Below, one piece after another: positions 1 to 7,626 of a stretch of 33,716 nucleotides of DNA. Made by a program: the position numbers and the translations under genes. The DNA comes from Acidimicrobiaceae bacterium (GTDB lineage Bacteria; Actinomycetota; Acidimicrobiia; Acidimicrobiales; Palsa-688): positions 1 to 33,716 of the forward strand of contig PMWT01000159.1 in the NCBI GenBank assembly GCA_003166025.1. Direction: 5' to 3'. Each line of letters starts with the position of its first letter. The stretch's first letter is position 1. The notes below the pieces were generated by a model. The model was not told the DNA's origin. It ran no database searches and worked only from the letters and a program-made list of their open reading frames with translations.

Positions 1-1
1 C

Positions 2-3000
2 ATAAACACCGCCACCCTTTACAACACCAGCACCACCGGCGGCACCATCAGCGGCGCCGGCGGGCCGGCTCGCCAGACCGTCATCGTCGAGGACTCAGCG
101 CTGATGACCGCGGACTACCCGAGCGACCCTGACCTCAGCAGCCTGAGCGGGTCACTGTCGAGTTTGGCCGCGGCGACCGACGGTGTGGTGGTGGACGTCA
201 GCCTGAGCCCTCAGATCGACGCCCTAATCAGCCAAGCCCAGGCGCCGGCGAACGCAGGCTGCCCCTACGCAGAGAACCTGGTGGCCCAGGCGATCCAGGA
301 CGTAATAAATACCTACCGTGTCACCACCACCAATTTGAAGTACGTCGTCATCGTGGGTGACGACGACGTCATCCCCTTCTTCCGCTACCCGGACAACGCC
401 GGTCTGGCCCCCGAATCGGACTACGAGCCGCCGCTGCTGTCGACCACGCCTGCGGGCGCCGCTCTGCAGGGCAACTACTACCTGAGCGACGATCAGTACG
501 GCGCCTCCAGCGAATTGACGGTCCAGGGCACCACCGTCCCCCTTCCGAGCGCCGCCGTAGGCCGTCTCGTGGAGACACCGAGCGACATCGTGACCACAAT
601 CAAAAACGACGTGAACTCGACCGACACGGGGCTGAACACGATAGCGCCCAAGTCGTCCCTGGTCACCGGCTACGACTTCATGCAACCGCCGGCAACCCAG
701 GTCGCATCGGCCTTCGCCACCGGCGTGGCTCCGGGGCCGAACAGCACATTGATCACCAACGACGGCGTGGCCCCCAGCAGCACTTGCGATTCACAATCAC
801 TGGCCCCTGGCCCCACCTGCTCTTGGAGCGCTGCCGACCTCACGACCTCGCTCTTCGGCAGCCATCACGACCTGGTCTTCCTCGGCGCCCACTTCAGCGC
901 CAACAACCTTCTGGCCGCCGATGATACGACGACACTGACGACAAACCAGTTCGCCAGCCAGGTGGGGACGACGCTGTCGGGCTCGCTCGTGCTTAGCGCC
1001 GGCTGCCACTCCGGTTACAACATCGACGGCCTCGACGCCGTCCCGGGTGTCACGGACCCGCTCGCCTGGCCCCAGGCCTTCACAGAGGCAGGGGCGACCT
1101 TGATCGCGGGCACCGGGTACCAGTACGGCGACACCAACTACGTCGCCTACAGCGACGAGATCTATGTCCTGCTCGCCCAACAACTCGGTTACGAGCCTGG
1201 GACCAGCCCTGGCCCGGTGCCCATCGGTTCGGCCCTGCTCGGTGCCAAGTTGCAGTACCTTGCCGGTCTCGACGAGTTGAACGGGGTCGAGGAGAAGGCC
1301 CTTTCGCAGATCACGCTTTACGGCCTGCCGATGCTCGGCATACAGGAGACCAACGAGGTGCCGGCGCCCGGCGGCAATTCGAGCAGTGTCTTCACCTCCC
1401 CGCCGTCCGGGGTGCAGGTGGTGCAAGCACCGACCACCCCTACCTCCAACCCGGGTTCGGCCCTCCAGCTCGAAGTGGCCAGCATCAACGTGGCCCCGAC
1501 GCTGACTACGAAGCACGCTCCAGCTCCGAACAGCTCTTACACCTACGACGCCGGCCCGGCGGGCCAGGTCGCCGACCCCGGGGGCCCGGTGCTCCCACTC
1601 CAATTCGAAGACGTCAACCAGGCGGGAGAAACCTTGCGCGGTGTGGGCTTCTGGAGCGGCACCTATGCCGACAGCACGGCGACGCCGCTCACCGGGGACC
1701 CGGCGACCGACACCGGTAACCCGAACATCGTCCCGTTCACCTCGCCCGTGTTCTTCCCCCAGTCATTGTGGAACCCGAACTACTTCCCGACTTTGTTCAA
1801 CGGAGGCGATACCGAACTGGCGTTGACGCCGGTCCAGTACGACGGCAACGGGACCGCCGACGACATGAGGACGTACAGCAACCTCGGCCTGAACCTCTTC
1901 TACAGCGACAACACCTCGACCTATACGGACCTCGAGGGCAACAACTATGTCCCTGCCCTCGCCGCGCCGCCGACCATCAGCGACGTGACGAGCAGCGTCA
2001 ACGGGGACCAGGTGGCGGTCTCCGCCCAAGTGAGCGGTGACCCTTCGGCCGGCATCCAGGAGGTCTGGGCCACTTATACGGACACTTCGCCCGGGCCGCT
2101 TTACGGTACCTGGCAGTCCGTAGCCCTCCAGCAGCCCGGCGGTAGCGGGACTCTGTGGTCAGGGACCATCACCGACGCTGCCGGCGGCCAGACAGGCGAC
2201 CCGGCGGCGGACATGCAGTTCATCGTCCAGGCCGCGAACGGTGTCGGCGAGGTCAGCATGGACAACAACGACGGTTACTATTTCACGCCGTCGGTCAACC
2301 CCGGCTCGCAACCGGCACCCGGGACCTCGACGACGAGCTTCAACCTCTCGATCAGCGCCCCGGGAAGCGGGCCGTACCAGGGCAGCGTCTCGGTGTCGGC
2401 CACGCTGGCCCCGACGACCGGCAACCTTCCCGCGGCCGTCCCGGGCGAAGACATCACGTTCGACCTCGGTACGTCGACGGTGAGCGCACCGATCGTGGCC
2501 AACTCGGGTGACACCTCCGGCACGGCGACGGCGACGGTCCCGCTGACCCAAACGCCCGGCAGCTACACGCTCAGCGCCACGTACGGCGGCGACCCACAGG
2601 ACCAGCCGGCTGCTCAGAGCACCTCGTTAACGATCAACAAGACGTCGACCAGCCTGCAATTGCTGACGGCGCCGTCGAAAATCGTGGCCGGGCAGGACAA
2701 CGGGGTGACGGCGCAACTGAAGGCGACAGTCGGCTCGCCCGGCGTCAGCGTGGCCTTGCCGCAGGAGCCCGTCTACTTCGTCCTCTCCAACAGCGGCGGC
2801 CCAGTCCTCACCACAGTCGGCATAACCAATACCAACGGCGTGGCGTCGGCGGGCGTGCTCAACGTACCGGCTGCCGACACCGGGACCAGCGTCACGAACG
2901 ACACCATCACGGCGTATTTTGCCTCGAACATCCCGCTGGCCGGCGGCACCTCTTACAACGCCACCGACCCTGCTTATGCGCCGTCGACCAGCAGCATGTC

Positions 3001-4477
3001 GCCGGTGAACAGCGTCACCGCGCCGCCTTCGATCGTCATCAGCGCACCCAGTTCGGTGCCGACCACCGGTACGTACACGCCGGTCACGTATACGGCGACC
3101 GTCCATAACTACGACGGGAGCACCGGCACACCGTCGTGCACGCCCGCCTCCGGCGCCGGCTTCCCGTTGGGCTCCACCACCATCTCGTGCTCGACGACTG
3201 ACAAGTACGGTAACACCGCCACGGCCACGGCCGCCGTCGACGTGACGCCGGCCCCGCTCACCTTGACGATCTCGGGCACCCAGACCTATGGGTCCCCGCC
3301 GATGTTTGCTTACAGCGCCGCCGGCCTCGTGGGCAAGGACACGACGACGGTGATCACGGGGACATTGACCTGCTCCACGACACCCGCTACGAGCAGCTCC
3401 AGCCCGGTGGGTACTTATGCGATCGCCTCGTGCTCGGGCTTGACTGTCCCCTCCTACTACACCGCCATCGCCTCCGATTACAAGCTCGGGAGCCTGATAA
3501 TCGGCACCGCACCGCTAACCGTCACCGCATCGAGCGCCACCGTCAGCTACGGACAGGCACCACCGCAGATCACGGCAAGTTACAACGGTTTTGTTCCCGG
3601 CGACAGTTCTTCGTCCCTGACGGCACGGCCAACGTGCTCCACCACGGCGACGCAGACCTCGCCGCCCGGCACATATCCCACGACTTGCACAGGTGCCGTT
3701 GATGTCAACTACTCGCCTATCAACTACGTGAAGGGGACGGTGACGGTCACGCCGTCTACCATGCTGGTGCTCGGTCCCGGCACCGGCACCCTCACGATGA
3801 GCGGCCAGGCAACGGCCAACGTGCGCGGCAATTTGGCCGTGAGCTCCCCATCCACCGGGAGCATCAACCTGTCGGGCCAGGCCTCGCTGAAAGCGGCTGG
3901 GACGCTCATTTCCCCAGCGGCAAAGCCGGTGGTATCGAGCGGTCAGGCGACGACATCGGTCGGGTCACAGGAAACCCTGCCGGCCGAGCCGGACCCGTAC
4001 GCCGGCCTCGCCGCGCCGAGCACCACAGGCATGACCGTTTACAGCTCCTCGACGCTCCAGGGCCCAGGTGTCTATACCAAGGCGGTCACCGTTTCAGGCC
4101 AAACTAAGGTGACATTGGCCAGTGGCACCTACGTCTTTGACAACGGGCTTACCCTTTCCGGCCAAGCCAGCGTGACGAGCGCCAGCGGGGGCGTCCTGCT
4201 GTTTTTCGCAGGGGGTGAGCTTTCCATCAGTGGCCAGGCGGCTGCCGTGCTGTTGCCGCTGGCGTCAGGGCCGTACCAAGCTATCAGCCTGTTCCAAGCC
4301 CGCACCGACACGCAGGCCATCATCCTGAGCGGGCAGGACCATACCACTTCGATGGTCGGCGCCCTCTATGCCCCGGTGGCGACCCTCGAGCTGTCGGGAC
4401 AAGCGGTGCTGGCCGTCGGAGGCCTGATCACCGACGGCGTCACTCTGACCGGACAGGCGGGGGTAACCGTGGGCTGA
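2..4477 (+). CDS. Secreted C25/caspase-like cysteine protease with Ig-like, HYR and MBG modules and an SGQ-repeat C-terminus (5' partial)
   Basis: The frame is open from base 2, so the N-terminus and any signal peptide lie outside the window; the first internal ATG is at 104, and residue numbers count from it. Residues about 80-420 resemble a gingipain (C25) or caspase-like fold: a hydrophobic strand ending in VGDDDVIPFFR, then FLGAHFS with His263 and SAGCHSG with Cys301, a plausible catalytic dyad. Several Ig-like beta modules follow. A HYR-like module spans about 975-1048 and two MBG-like modules about 1050-1220. The last 230 residues carry nine [ST]GQ motifs spaced mostly 18-24 residues apart, and resemble the C-terminal domain of some TadG-like pilus-associated proteins. 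The protein is probably exported and surface-associated. The family-level call rests on motif recognition; the substrate is unknown. Its 3' end overlaps the convergent DUF5317 gene by 213 bp. Confidence 0.75.
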   Translation: MNTATLYNTSTTGGTISGAGGPARQTVIVEDSALMTADYPSDPDLSSLSGSLSSLAAATDGVVVDVSLSPQIDALISQAQAPANAGCPYAENLVAQAIQDVINTYRVTTTNLKYVVIVGDDDVIPFFRYPDNAGLAPESDYEPPLLSTTPAGAALQGNYYLSDDQYGASSELTVQGTTVPLPSAAVGRLVETPSDIVTTIKNDVNSTDTGLNTIAPKSSLVTGYDFMQPPATQVASAFATGVAPGPNSTLITNDGVAPSSTCDSQSLAPGPTCSWSAADLTTSLFGSHHDLVFLGAHFSANNLLAADDTTTLTTNQFASQVGTTLSGSLVLSAGCHSGYNIDGLDAVPGVTDPLAWPQAFTEAGATLIAGTGYQYGDTNYVAYSDEIYVLLAQQLGYEPGTSPGPVPIGSALLGAKLQYLAGLDELNGVEEKALSQITLYGLPMLGIQETNEVPAPGGNSSSVFTSPPSGVQVVQAPTTPTSNPGSALQLEVASINVAPTLTTKHAPAPNSSYTYDAGPAGQVADPGGPVLPLQFEDVNQAGETLRGVGFWSGTYADSTATPLTGDPATDTGNPNIVPFTSPVFFPQSLWNPNYFPTLFNGGDTELALTPVQYDGNGTADDMRTYSNLGLNLFYSDNTSTYTDLEGNNYVPALAAPPTISDVTSSVNGDQVAVSAQVSGDPSAGIQEVWATYTDTSPGPLYGTWQSVALQQPGGSGTLWSGTITDAAGGQTGDPAADMQFIVQAANGVGEVSMDNNDGYYFTPSVNPGSQPAPGTSTTSFNLSISAPGSGPYQGSVSVSATLAPTTGNLPAAVPGEDITFDLGTSTVSAPIVANSGDTSGTATATVPLTQTPGSYTLSATYGGDPQDQPAAQSTSLTINKTSTSLQLLTAPSKIVAGQDNGVTAQLKATVGSPGVSVALPQEPVYFVLSNSGGPVLTTVGITNTNGVASAGVLNVPAADTGTSVTNDTITAYFASNIPLAGGTSYNATDPAYAPSTSSMSPVNSVTAPPSIVISAPSSVPTTGTYTPVTYTATVHNYDGSTGTPSCTPASGAGFPLGSTTISCSTTDKYGNTATATAAVDVTPAPLTLTISGTQTYGSPPMFAYSAAGLVGKDTTTVITGTLTCSTTPATSSSSPVGTYAIASCSGLTVPSYYTAIASDYKLGSLIIGTAPLTVTASSATVSYGQAPPQITASYNGFVPGDSSSSLTARPTCSTTATQTSPPGTYPTTCTGAVDVNYSPINYVKGTVTVTPSTMLVLGPGTGTLTMSGQATANVRGNLAVSSPSTGSINLSGQASLKAAGTLISPAAKPVVSSGQATTSVGSQETLPAEPDPYAGLAAPSTTGMTVYSSSTLQGPGVYTKAVTVSGQTKVTLASGTYVFDNGLTLSGQASVTSASGGVLLFFAGGELSISGQAAAVLLPLASGPYQAISLFQARTDTQAIILSGQDHTTSMVGALYAPVATLELSGQAVLAVGGLITDGVTLTGQAGVTVG

Positions 4478-5059
4478 CGGGCCCTGGCCCCGGCCACCGG
4501 CACGCCAGTGAAAGCTCCCGGCCGCGCTGCAGGCGAGGCGGGACTCACAGACCGAGTGCAGTAGGAGCAAGGCACCGACGGCCAGCAGGACGTCGCCGGC
4601 ACTGAAGACGTTGGCCAGTGGCCAGGTGCGCGGCGTCGAAAAGATATCGCCGAGAAAGGCCAGTCTCGGGTGCAAGAGGGGCGCCGAGTTGAGGAACTGG
4701 CCCTTGGGCAGCACGCGCCCGGCGGCCCGCACGGCGACGGGTGACGCCGGCATGACGCCGTCGTTGGCGCCGATGGCCACGAGGTTGGACAGGCCGCCCA
4801 GGCCCACCAGCCACAGCCAAGGGATGCGTCGGTTGGCGAACAGGAATATGACCGCGAGCATGTACGAGACCAGTTCGAGCACCTGGCCGGGCCACCCGGC
4901 CATTTGCCGGGCCAGGACGGAAATGACCACGATCTGCAGGGCCAGGGCGGCGAGCACGGCCCATCGCGCCTTGATCCTCAGGCGGGAAAGCCTTTCCAGG
5001 GAGCCCCCACAGGCCGGTACCGACAAGGCGGCGAGGGCGACGGCGAAAACGAGGATCAC
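4265..5059 (-). CDS. DUF5317 family membrane protein, with an unusually long C-terminal tail
   Basis: The first 170 or so residues hold several hydrophobic helices, the segment LVAIGANDGVMPASP, and a later NVFSAGDVLLAVG segment, which I recognise as the DUF5317 pattern. No biochemical function is known to me. I chose the GTG at 5059 because it overlaps the TGA stop of the upstream GGDEF-EAL gene in a GTGA arrangement, which indicates translational coupling in one operon. The open frame goes on about 95 codons beyond the expected family end. That tail is Gly/Arg/Ser-rich, has no helix, and runs antisense to the SGQ repeats of the neighbouring gene. It may be a non-functional extension after loss of the original stop, or an assembly error. 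The core call is fairly firm; the 3' boundary is not. Confidence 0.7.
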   Translation of the reverse strand: MILVFAVALAALSVPACGGSLERLSRLRIKARWAVLAALALQIVVISVLARQMAGWPGQVLELVSYMLAVIFLFANRRIPWLWLVGLGGLSNLVAIGANDGVMPASPVAVRAAGRVLPKGQFLNSAPLLHPRLAFLGDIFSTPRTWPLANVFSAGDVLLAVGALLLLHSVCESRLACSAAGSFHWRAGGRGQGPSAHGYPRLSGQSDAVGDQASDGQHRLSRQLEGRHRGIEGADHRSGMVLPAQDDGLRVGAGLEQADSLVRP

Positions 5060-7095
5060 GGTACGGACCTTTGCAGTTCGAGCCGAGCCTCGAACACGGA
5101 CGATTGAGCGGTGGCCCAGCCGTGGGGCTGGAAGACCTCGGGCGGCATCGGCTTGCCGAACAGGAAGCCCTGGGCGATGGTGCAGCCGCGCTCGAGGAGC
5201 ATATTGGCAACCACGGCGTCCTCTACCCCCTTGGCGATCGTCTCTACCCCCAGCGCCCGTCCCAGCTGCACGATGGCGCCGACGATCATGGCGTCCCGGT
5301 CCTCGTGCGCCATGCCGGTCACGAAGCTGCGGTCGATCGTGAGACGGTCGACCGCCAGCTCTCTCAGTTGGGCTATCGACGAGTACCCCGTCCCAAAGTC
5401 GTCGATGGTAAGGCACACCCCGGTGGCACGGAGCTTCCTCAGCACCGAGTGCAGGGTGGTGTGGTCAAGGTCCACGGTGCTCTGGGTTATTTCCAGGTCG
5501 ATGTCGCCCGGGACCACACCTGTTTCCCGTACCACCCGGGCCAACATCTCGGGAAAGCGGGCGTCGTGCATGTTGCGGGCCGAGATGTTCACGGACACCC
5601 GGAGGTCCTGGCCCTCCCGGTGCCAAGAAGCGCACTGGGCCAGGGCATGGCGAAGGACCCACTCGGTGAGCGGCCCGATGAACTCGGTTTGCTCGGCCAG
5701 GCTGATGAACTCGTTGGGATAGAGCACGCCGGCGACGGGGTGGCGCCATCTGACCAGCGCCTCGACGCCGATTATGCGGCCCGTCGGCAGGTTGACCTGG
5801 GGCTGGTACTCAAGGAAGAACTGGCCCGTGGCCAAGGCCTGGGCGACGTCGGCCAGCAGGCCGATCCGCCCGATCCCGTGCGAGCCCGAACCGGGCTCGA
5901 ACACGGCCACGCCCCGTGCGCCGTACTTGGCCGAGTACATCGTCTCGTCCGCTCGCCGTAGGAGAGACTCGGCGTCGGCGGCGTGGTCGGGGAGGACGGC
6001 CACACCGAAGCTCGCCGATACCAGCACGGGGAAGTCCTGGACCATGCACGCCTCGGCCAACGTGGCCCGCACCCGCTCGGCCACGGCCACGGCCGCCGTT
6101 ACGGTCCCGATACAGGGAAGGACCAGGGCGAACTCGTCACCGCCGATGCGGGCCAGCAGGTCCGACGACCGACAGGCGCCACCCATCCTGGCGGCCACGC
6201 TGCGCAGGACCTCGTCGCCGACATCGTGGCCCAGGCGGTCGTTGATCGCTTTGAACCCGTCCAGGTCGATGAGCACGACGGCGACACGCTGGCCCGTGCG
6301 CCGGGCCGACAGGACGGCGCGGTGAAGGTGCTCGTCGAACAGCCTCCGGTTGGGCAACTGCGTGAGCATGTCGTGGGTCGCCTCGTTACGGCGCATCTGA
6401 GCGAGCTCGGCCGTGCGGTAGACGGTCCAGATCGCCACCAGCACCAGGGGGACCAGCACAATGCTGCGCTCGCCGACAGCGACGAAGACGGGCGAAAGGC
6501 AGAGCAGGACGCCGTCGGTCGAGATGTTAACAGGCCCGAACTCCCGCAGCAGCTGGTTGACCGGGAGGGCCTGGTGTAGGGCTATCACCGTGCAGGTGAG
6601 GGCGTTGCTGACGACAAAGACAATGGTGCCGGCGACCAGGAAGGCAATGAACCATACGAACGACGGGGTCGCGTCCAGGCGCAGGGCCTGGCTCTGGCCC
6701 GATAGGTCCAGCACCGCGGCGGCCAGGCTCAGGGAAAGTACGATCTCGCCCAGGTTGAAAAGGACCCTGATAAAAGGCTTGCGAAAAGCAACGTCGCCGA
6801 TCAGGGAGACAGCGCCGGCAATGGCGACCGCGGTCATGGGCGGGGCGATCAGCAGCAATGCCATCATGAACGTCCAGCTGGCGGTGACCTGCCCGTTTTC
6901 TTCGGGCCACAGCCAGCGCAAGGGCCGCACCTCGGTAAAAAGGCAGCAGGCGGCGAAAATGGCCAGGATGGCCGGGTGAGAGCCGATCAGGCTTTGTCCG
7001 CGGGAGGCGAAGGAGTCGTACCCGACCCCGCACACGGCGGCTACGACTACCAGGCAGACAAAGATGTTTACCGAGACAACTTGCTTTTTCGTCAT
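5056..7095 (-). CDS. Membrane GGDEF-EAL protein: intact GGDEF with I-site, degenerate EAL
   Basis: This 679-residue protein would act in cyclic di-GMP signalling at the membrane. Residues 1-230 carry about six to eight hydrophobic segments, a likely integral membrane sensor. The diguanylate cyclase domain follows, with GGDEF at 318-322 and an inhibitory-site motif RSSD at 309-312, both canonical. The EAL domain starts at E445-A-L. Aligned by spacing to the phosphodiesterase RocR, it keeps E445, N503, E535, D565, D566 and Q642. It has Gln538 in place of the loop-6 Glu, Thr586 in place of the catalytic Lys, and Lys622 in place of a metal-ligand Glu. I infer a working cyclase whose EAL half binds ligand or regulates rather than hydrolyses. 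It is followed by, and coupled to, the DUF5317 gene. The ATG at 7095 has only a weak ribosome binding site. Confidence 0.93.
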   Translation of the reverse strand: MTKKQVVSVNIFVCLVVVAAVCGVGYDSFASRGQSLIGSHPAILAIFAACCLFTEVRPLRWLWPEENGQVTASWTFMMALLLIAPPMTAVAIAGAVSLIGDVAFRKPFIRVLFNLGEIVLSLSLAAAVLDLSGQSQALRLDATPSFVWFIAFLVAGTIVFVVSNALTCTVIALHQALPVNQLLREFGPVNISTDGVLLCLSPVFVAVGERSIVLVPLVLVAIWTVYRTAELAQMRRNEATHDMLTQLPNRRLFDEHLHRAVLSARRTGQRVAVVLIDLDGFKAINDRLGHDVGDEVLRSVAARMGGACRSSDLLARIGGDEFALVLPCIGTVTAAVAVAERVRATLAEACMVQDFPVLVSASFGVAVLPDHAADAESLLRRADETMYSAKYGARGVAVFEPGSGSHGIGRIGLLADVAQALATGQFFLEYQPQVNLPTGRIIGVEALVRWRHPVAGVLYPNEFISLAEQTEFIGPLTEWVLRHALAQCASWHREGQDLRVSVNISARNMHDARFPEMLARVVRETGVVPGDIDLEITQSTVDLDHTTLHSVLRKLRATGVCLTIDDFGTGYSSIAQLRELAVDRLTIDRSFVTGMAHEDRDAMIVGAIVQLGRALGVETIAKGVEDAVVANMLLERGCTIAQGFLFGKPMPPEVFQPHGWATAQSSVFEARLELQRSVP

Positions 7096-7164
7096 GGTGG
7101 AGGGCCCTGGGGCGGCCGGGACGGCGACAAGTCGACCGGCTCGGCCGCGCCCACGTTGGGCGTT

Positions 7165-7305
7165 TTAGAACAAATGGGGAAGGCCCCATTTTAGGGGCGC
7201 GCCGAGAACGGCGACGGCGCCACCGATTAGCGACAGCCCGACGGCTGAGTACATTATCCGGCCCACCAGCGTGGGCTTCTTCTGGTTTGGCGTGTTTTTC
7301 ACCAT
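7165..7305 (-). CDS. Possible 46-residue single-span membrane peptide
   Basis: The frame from the ATG at 7305 encodes a basic N-terminus (MVKNTPNQKK), one hydrophobic span of about 20 residues rich in Gly, Ala, Val and Leu, and a short polar tail. AGGG lies eight bases or so upstream of the ATG. The frame can be extended to a GTG at 7434 (89 codons), but that start has no visible ribosome binding site. The gene lies upstream of, and on the same strand as, the GGDEF-EAL gene, with a hairpin over its last codons. I do not recognise the sequence. It may be a real small membrane protein or a chance frame. Confidence 0.35.
   Translation of the reverse strand: MVKNTPNQKKPTLVGRIMYSAVGLSLIGGAVAVLGAPLKWGLPHLF
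7172..7191 (-). terminator. Hairpin at the 3' end of the small ORF, possible terminator or attenuator
   Basis: A perfect 8-bp inverted repeat (AAATGGGG / CCCCATTT) with a 4-base loop overlaps the last codons of the small minus-strand ORF. On the minus strand it is followed by GTTCTAAAACG, a poor U-tract. It lies 76 bp before the start of the GGDEF-EAL gene, so it could end a short upstream transcript or act as an attenuator. Confidence 0.4.
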
Positions 7306-7626
7306 TTGATCCCTGACCTTCCATTTCCGTCTTGGGCTGCTCGCATCTTCTTGTATCCCTCCTTGGGATAGATGGATTGGCTCGACACGAGGAGCGTCGA
7401 CTTCAAGCCCGTTTTCCTTGAGGTAACTCATCACACTGTAAGCGTTTATGTGCGCGCTCTGCGTGTTCCGGCGGGTTCGCGCTAGAAAGCCGAAAAGACG
7501 GGACAGGCCCAGGTGCGACGCTAGGGCCCTTGGGCCCTAGGATGCTGGAGCGCTCCGCCGACGTGGTCGGGGGAGGCAGCAGGCGACTTTGGCGGTCACC
7601 GGGAGCACCCCGGACAGGAGAGCGTA
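7306..7626. other. Intergenic region between the divergent small ORF/GGDEF operon and the permease
   Basis: About 320 bp separate the likely start of the small minus-strand ORF from the permease GTG at 7627. The left half (7306-7480) is relatively AT-rich for this window, as expected for promoters, but I see no convincing -35/-10 pair. The only clear structure is the palindrome at 7521-7540. A GGACAGGAG ribosome binding site for the permease lies at 7612-7620. Confidence 0.5.
7521..7540. promoter_or_regulatory. 20-bp palindrome upstream of the permease, candidate operator
   Basis: CTAGGGCCC and GGGCCCTAG form perfect 9-bp arms around a central TT. The element ends 86 bp before the permease start. 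The two-fold symmetry and short spacer fit a binding site for a dimeric regulator better than a terminator, because no gene ends just upstream on either strand and no T-run follows. The regulator is unknown. Confidence 0.45.

Noticed and set aside
797..1603. A 268-codon minus-strand frame in the protease gene
   Set aside because: It mirrors the coding strand of a strongly supported domain and shows no motif.
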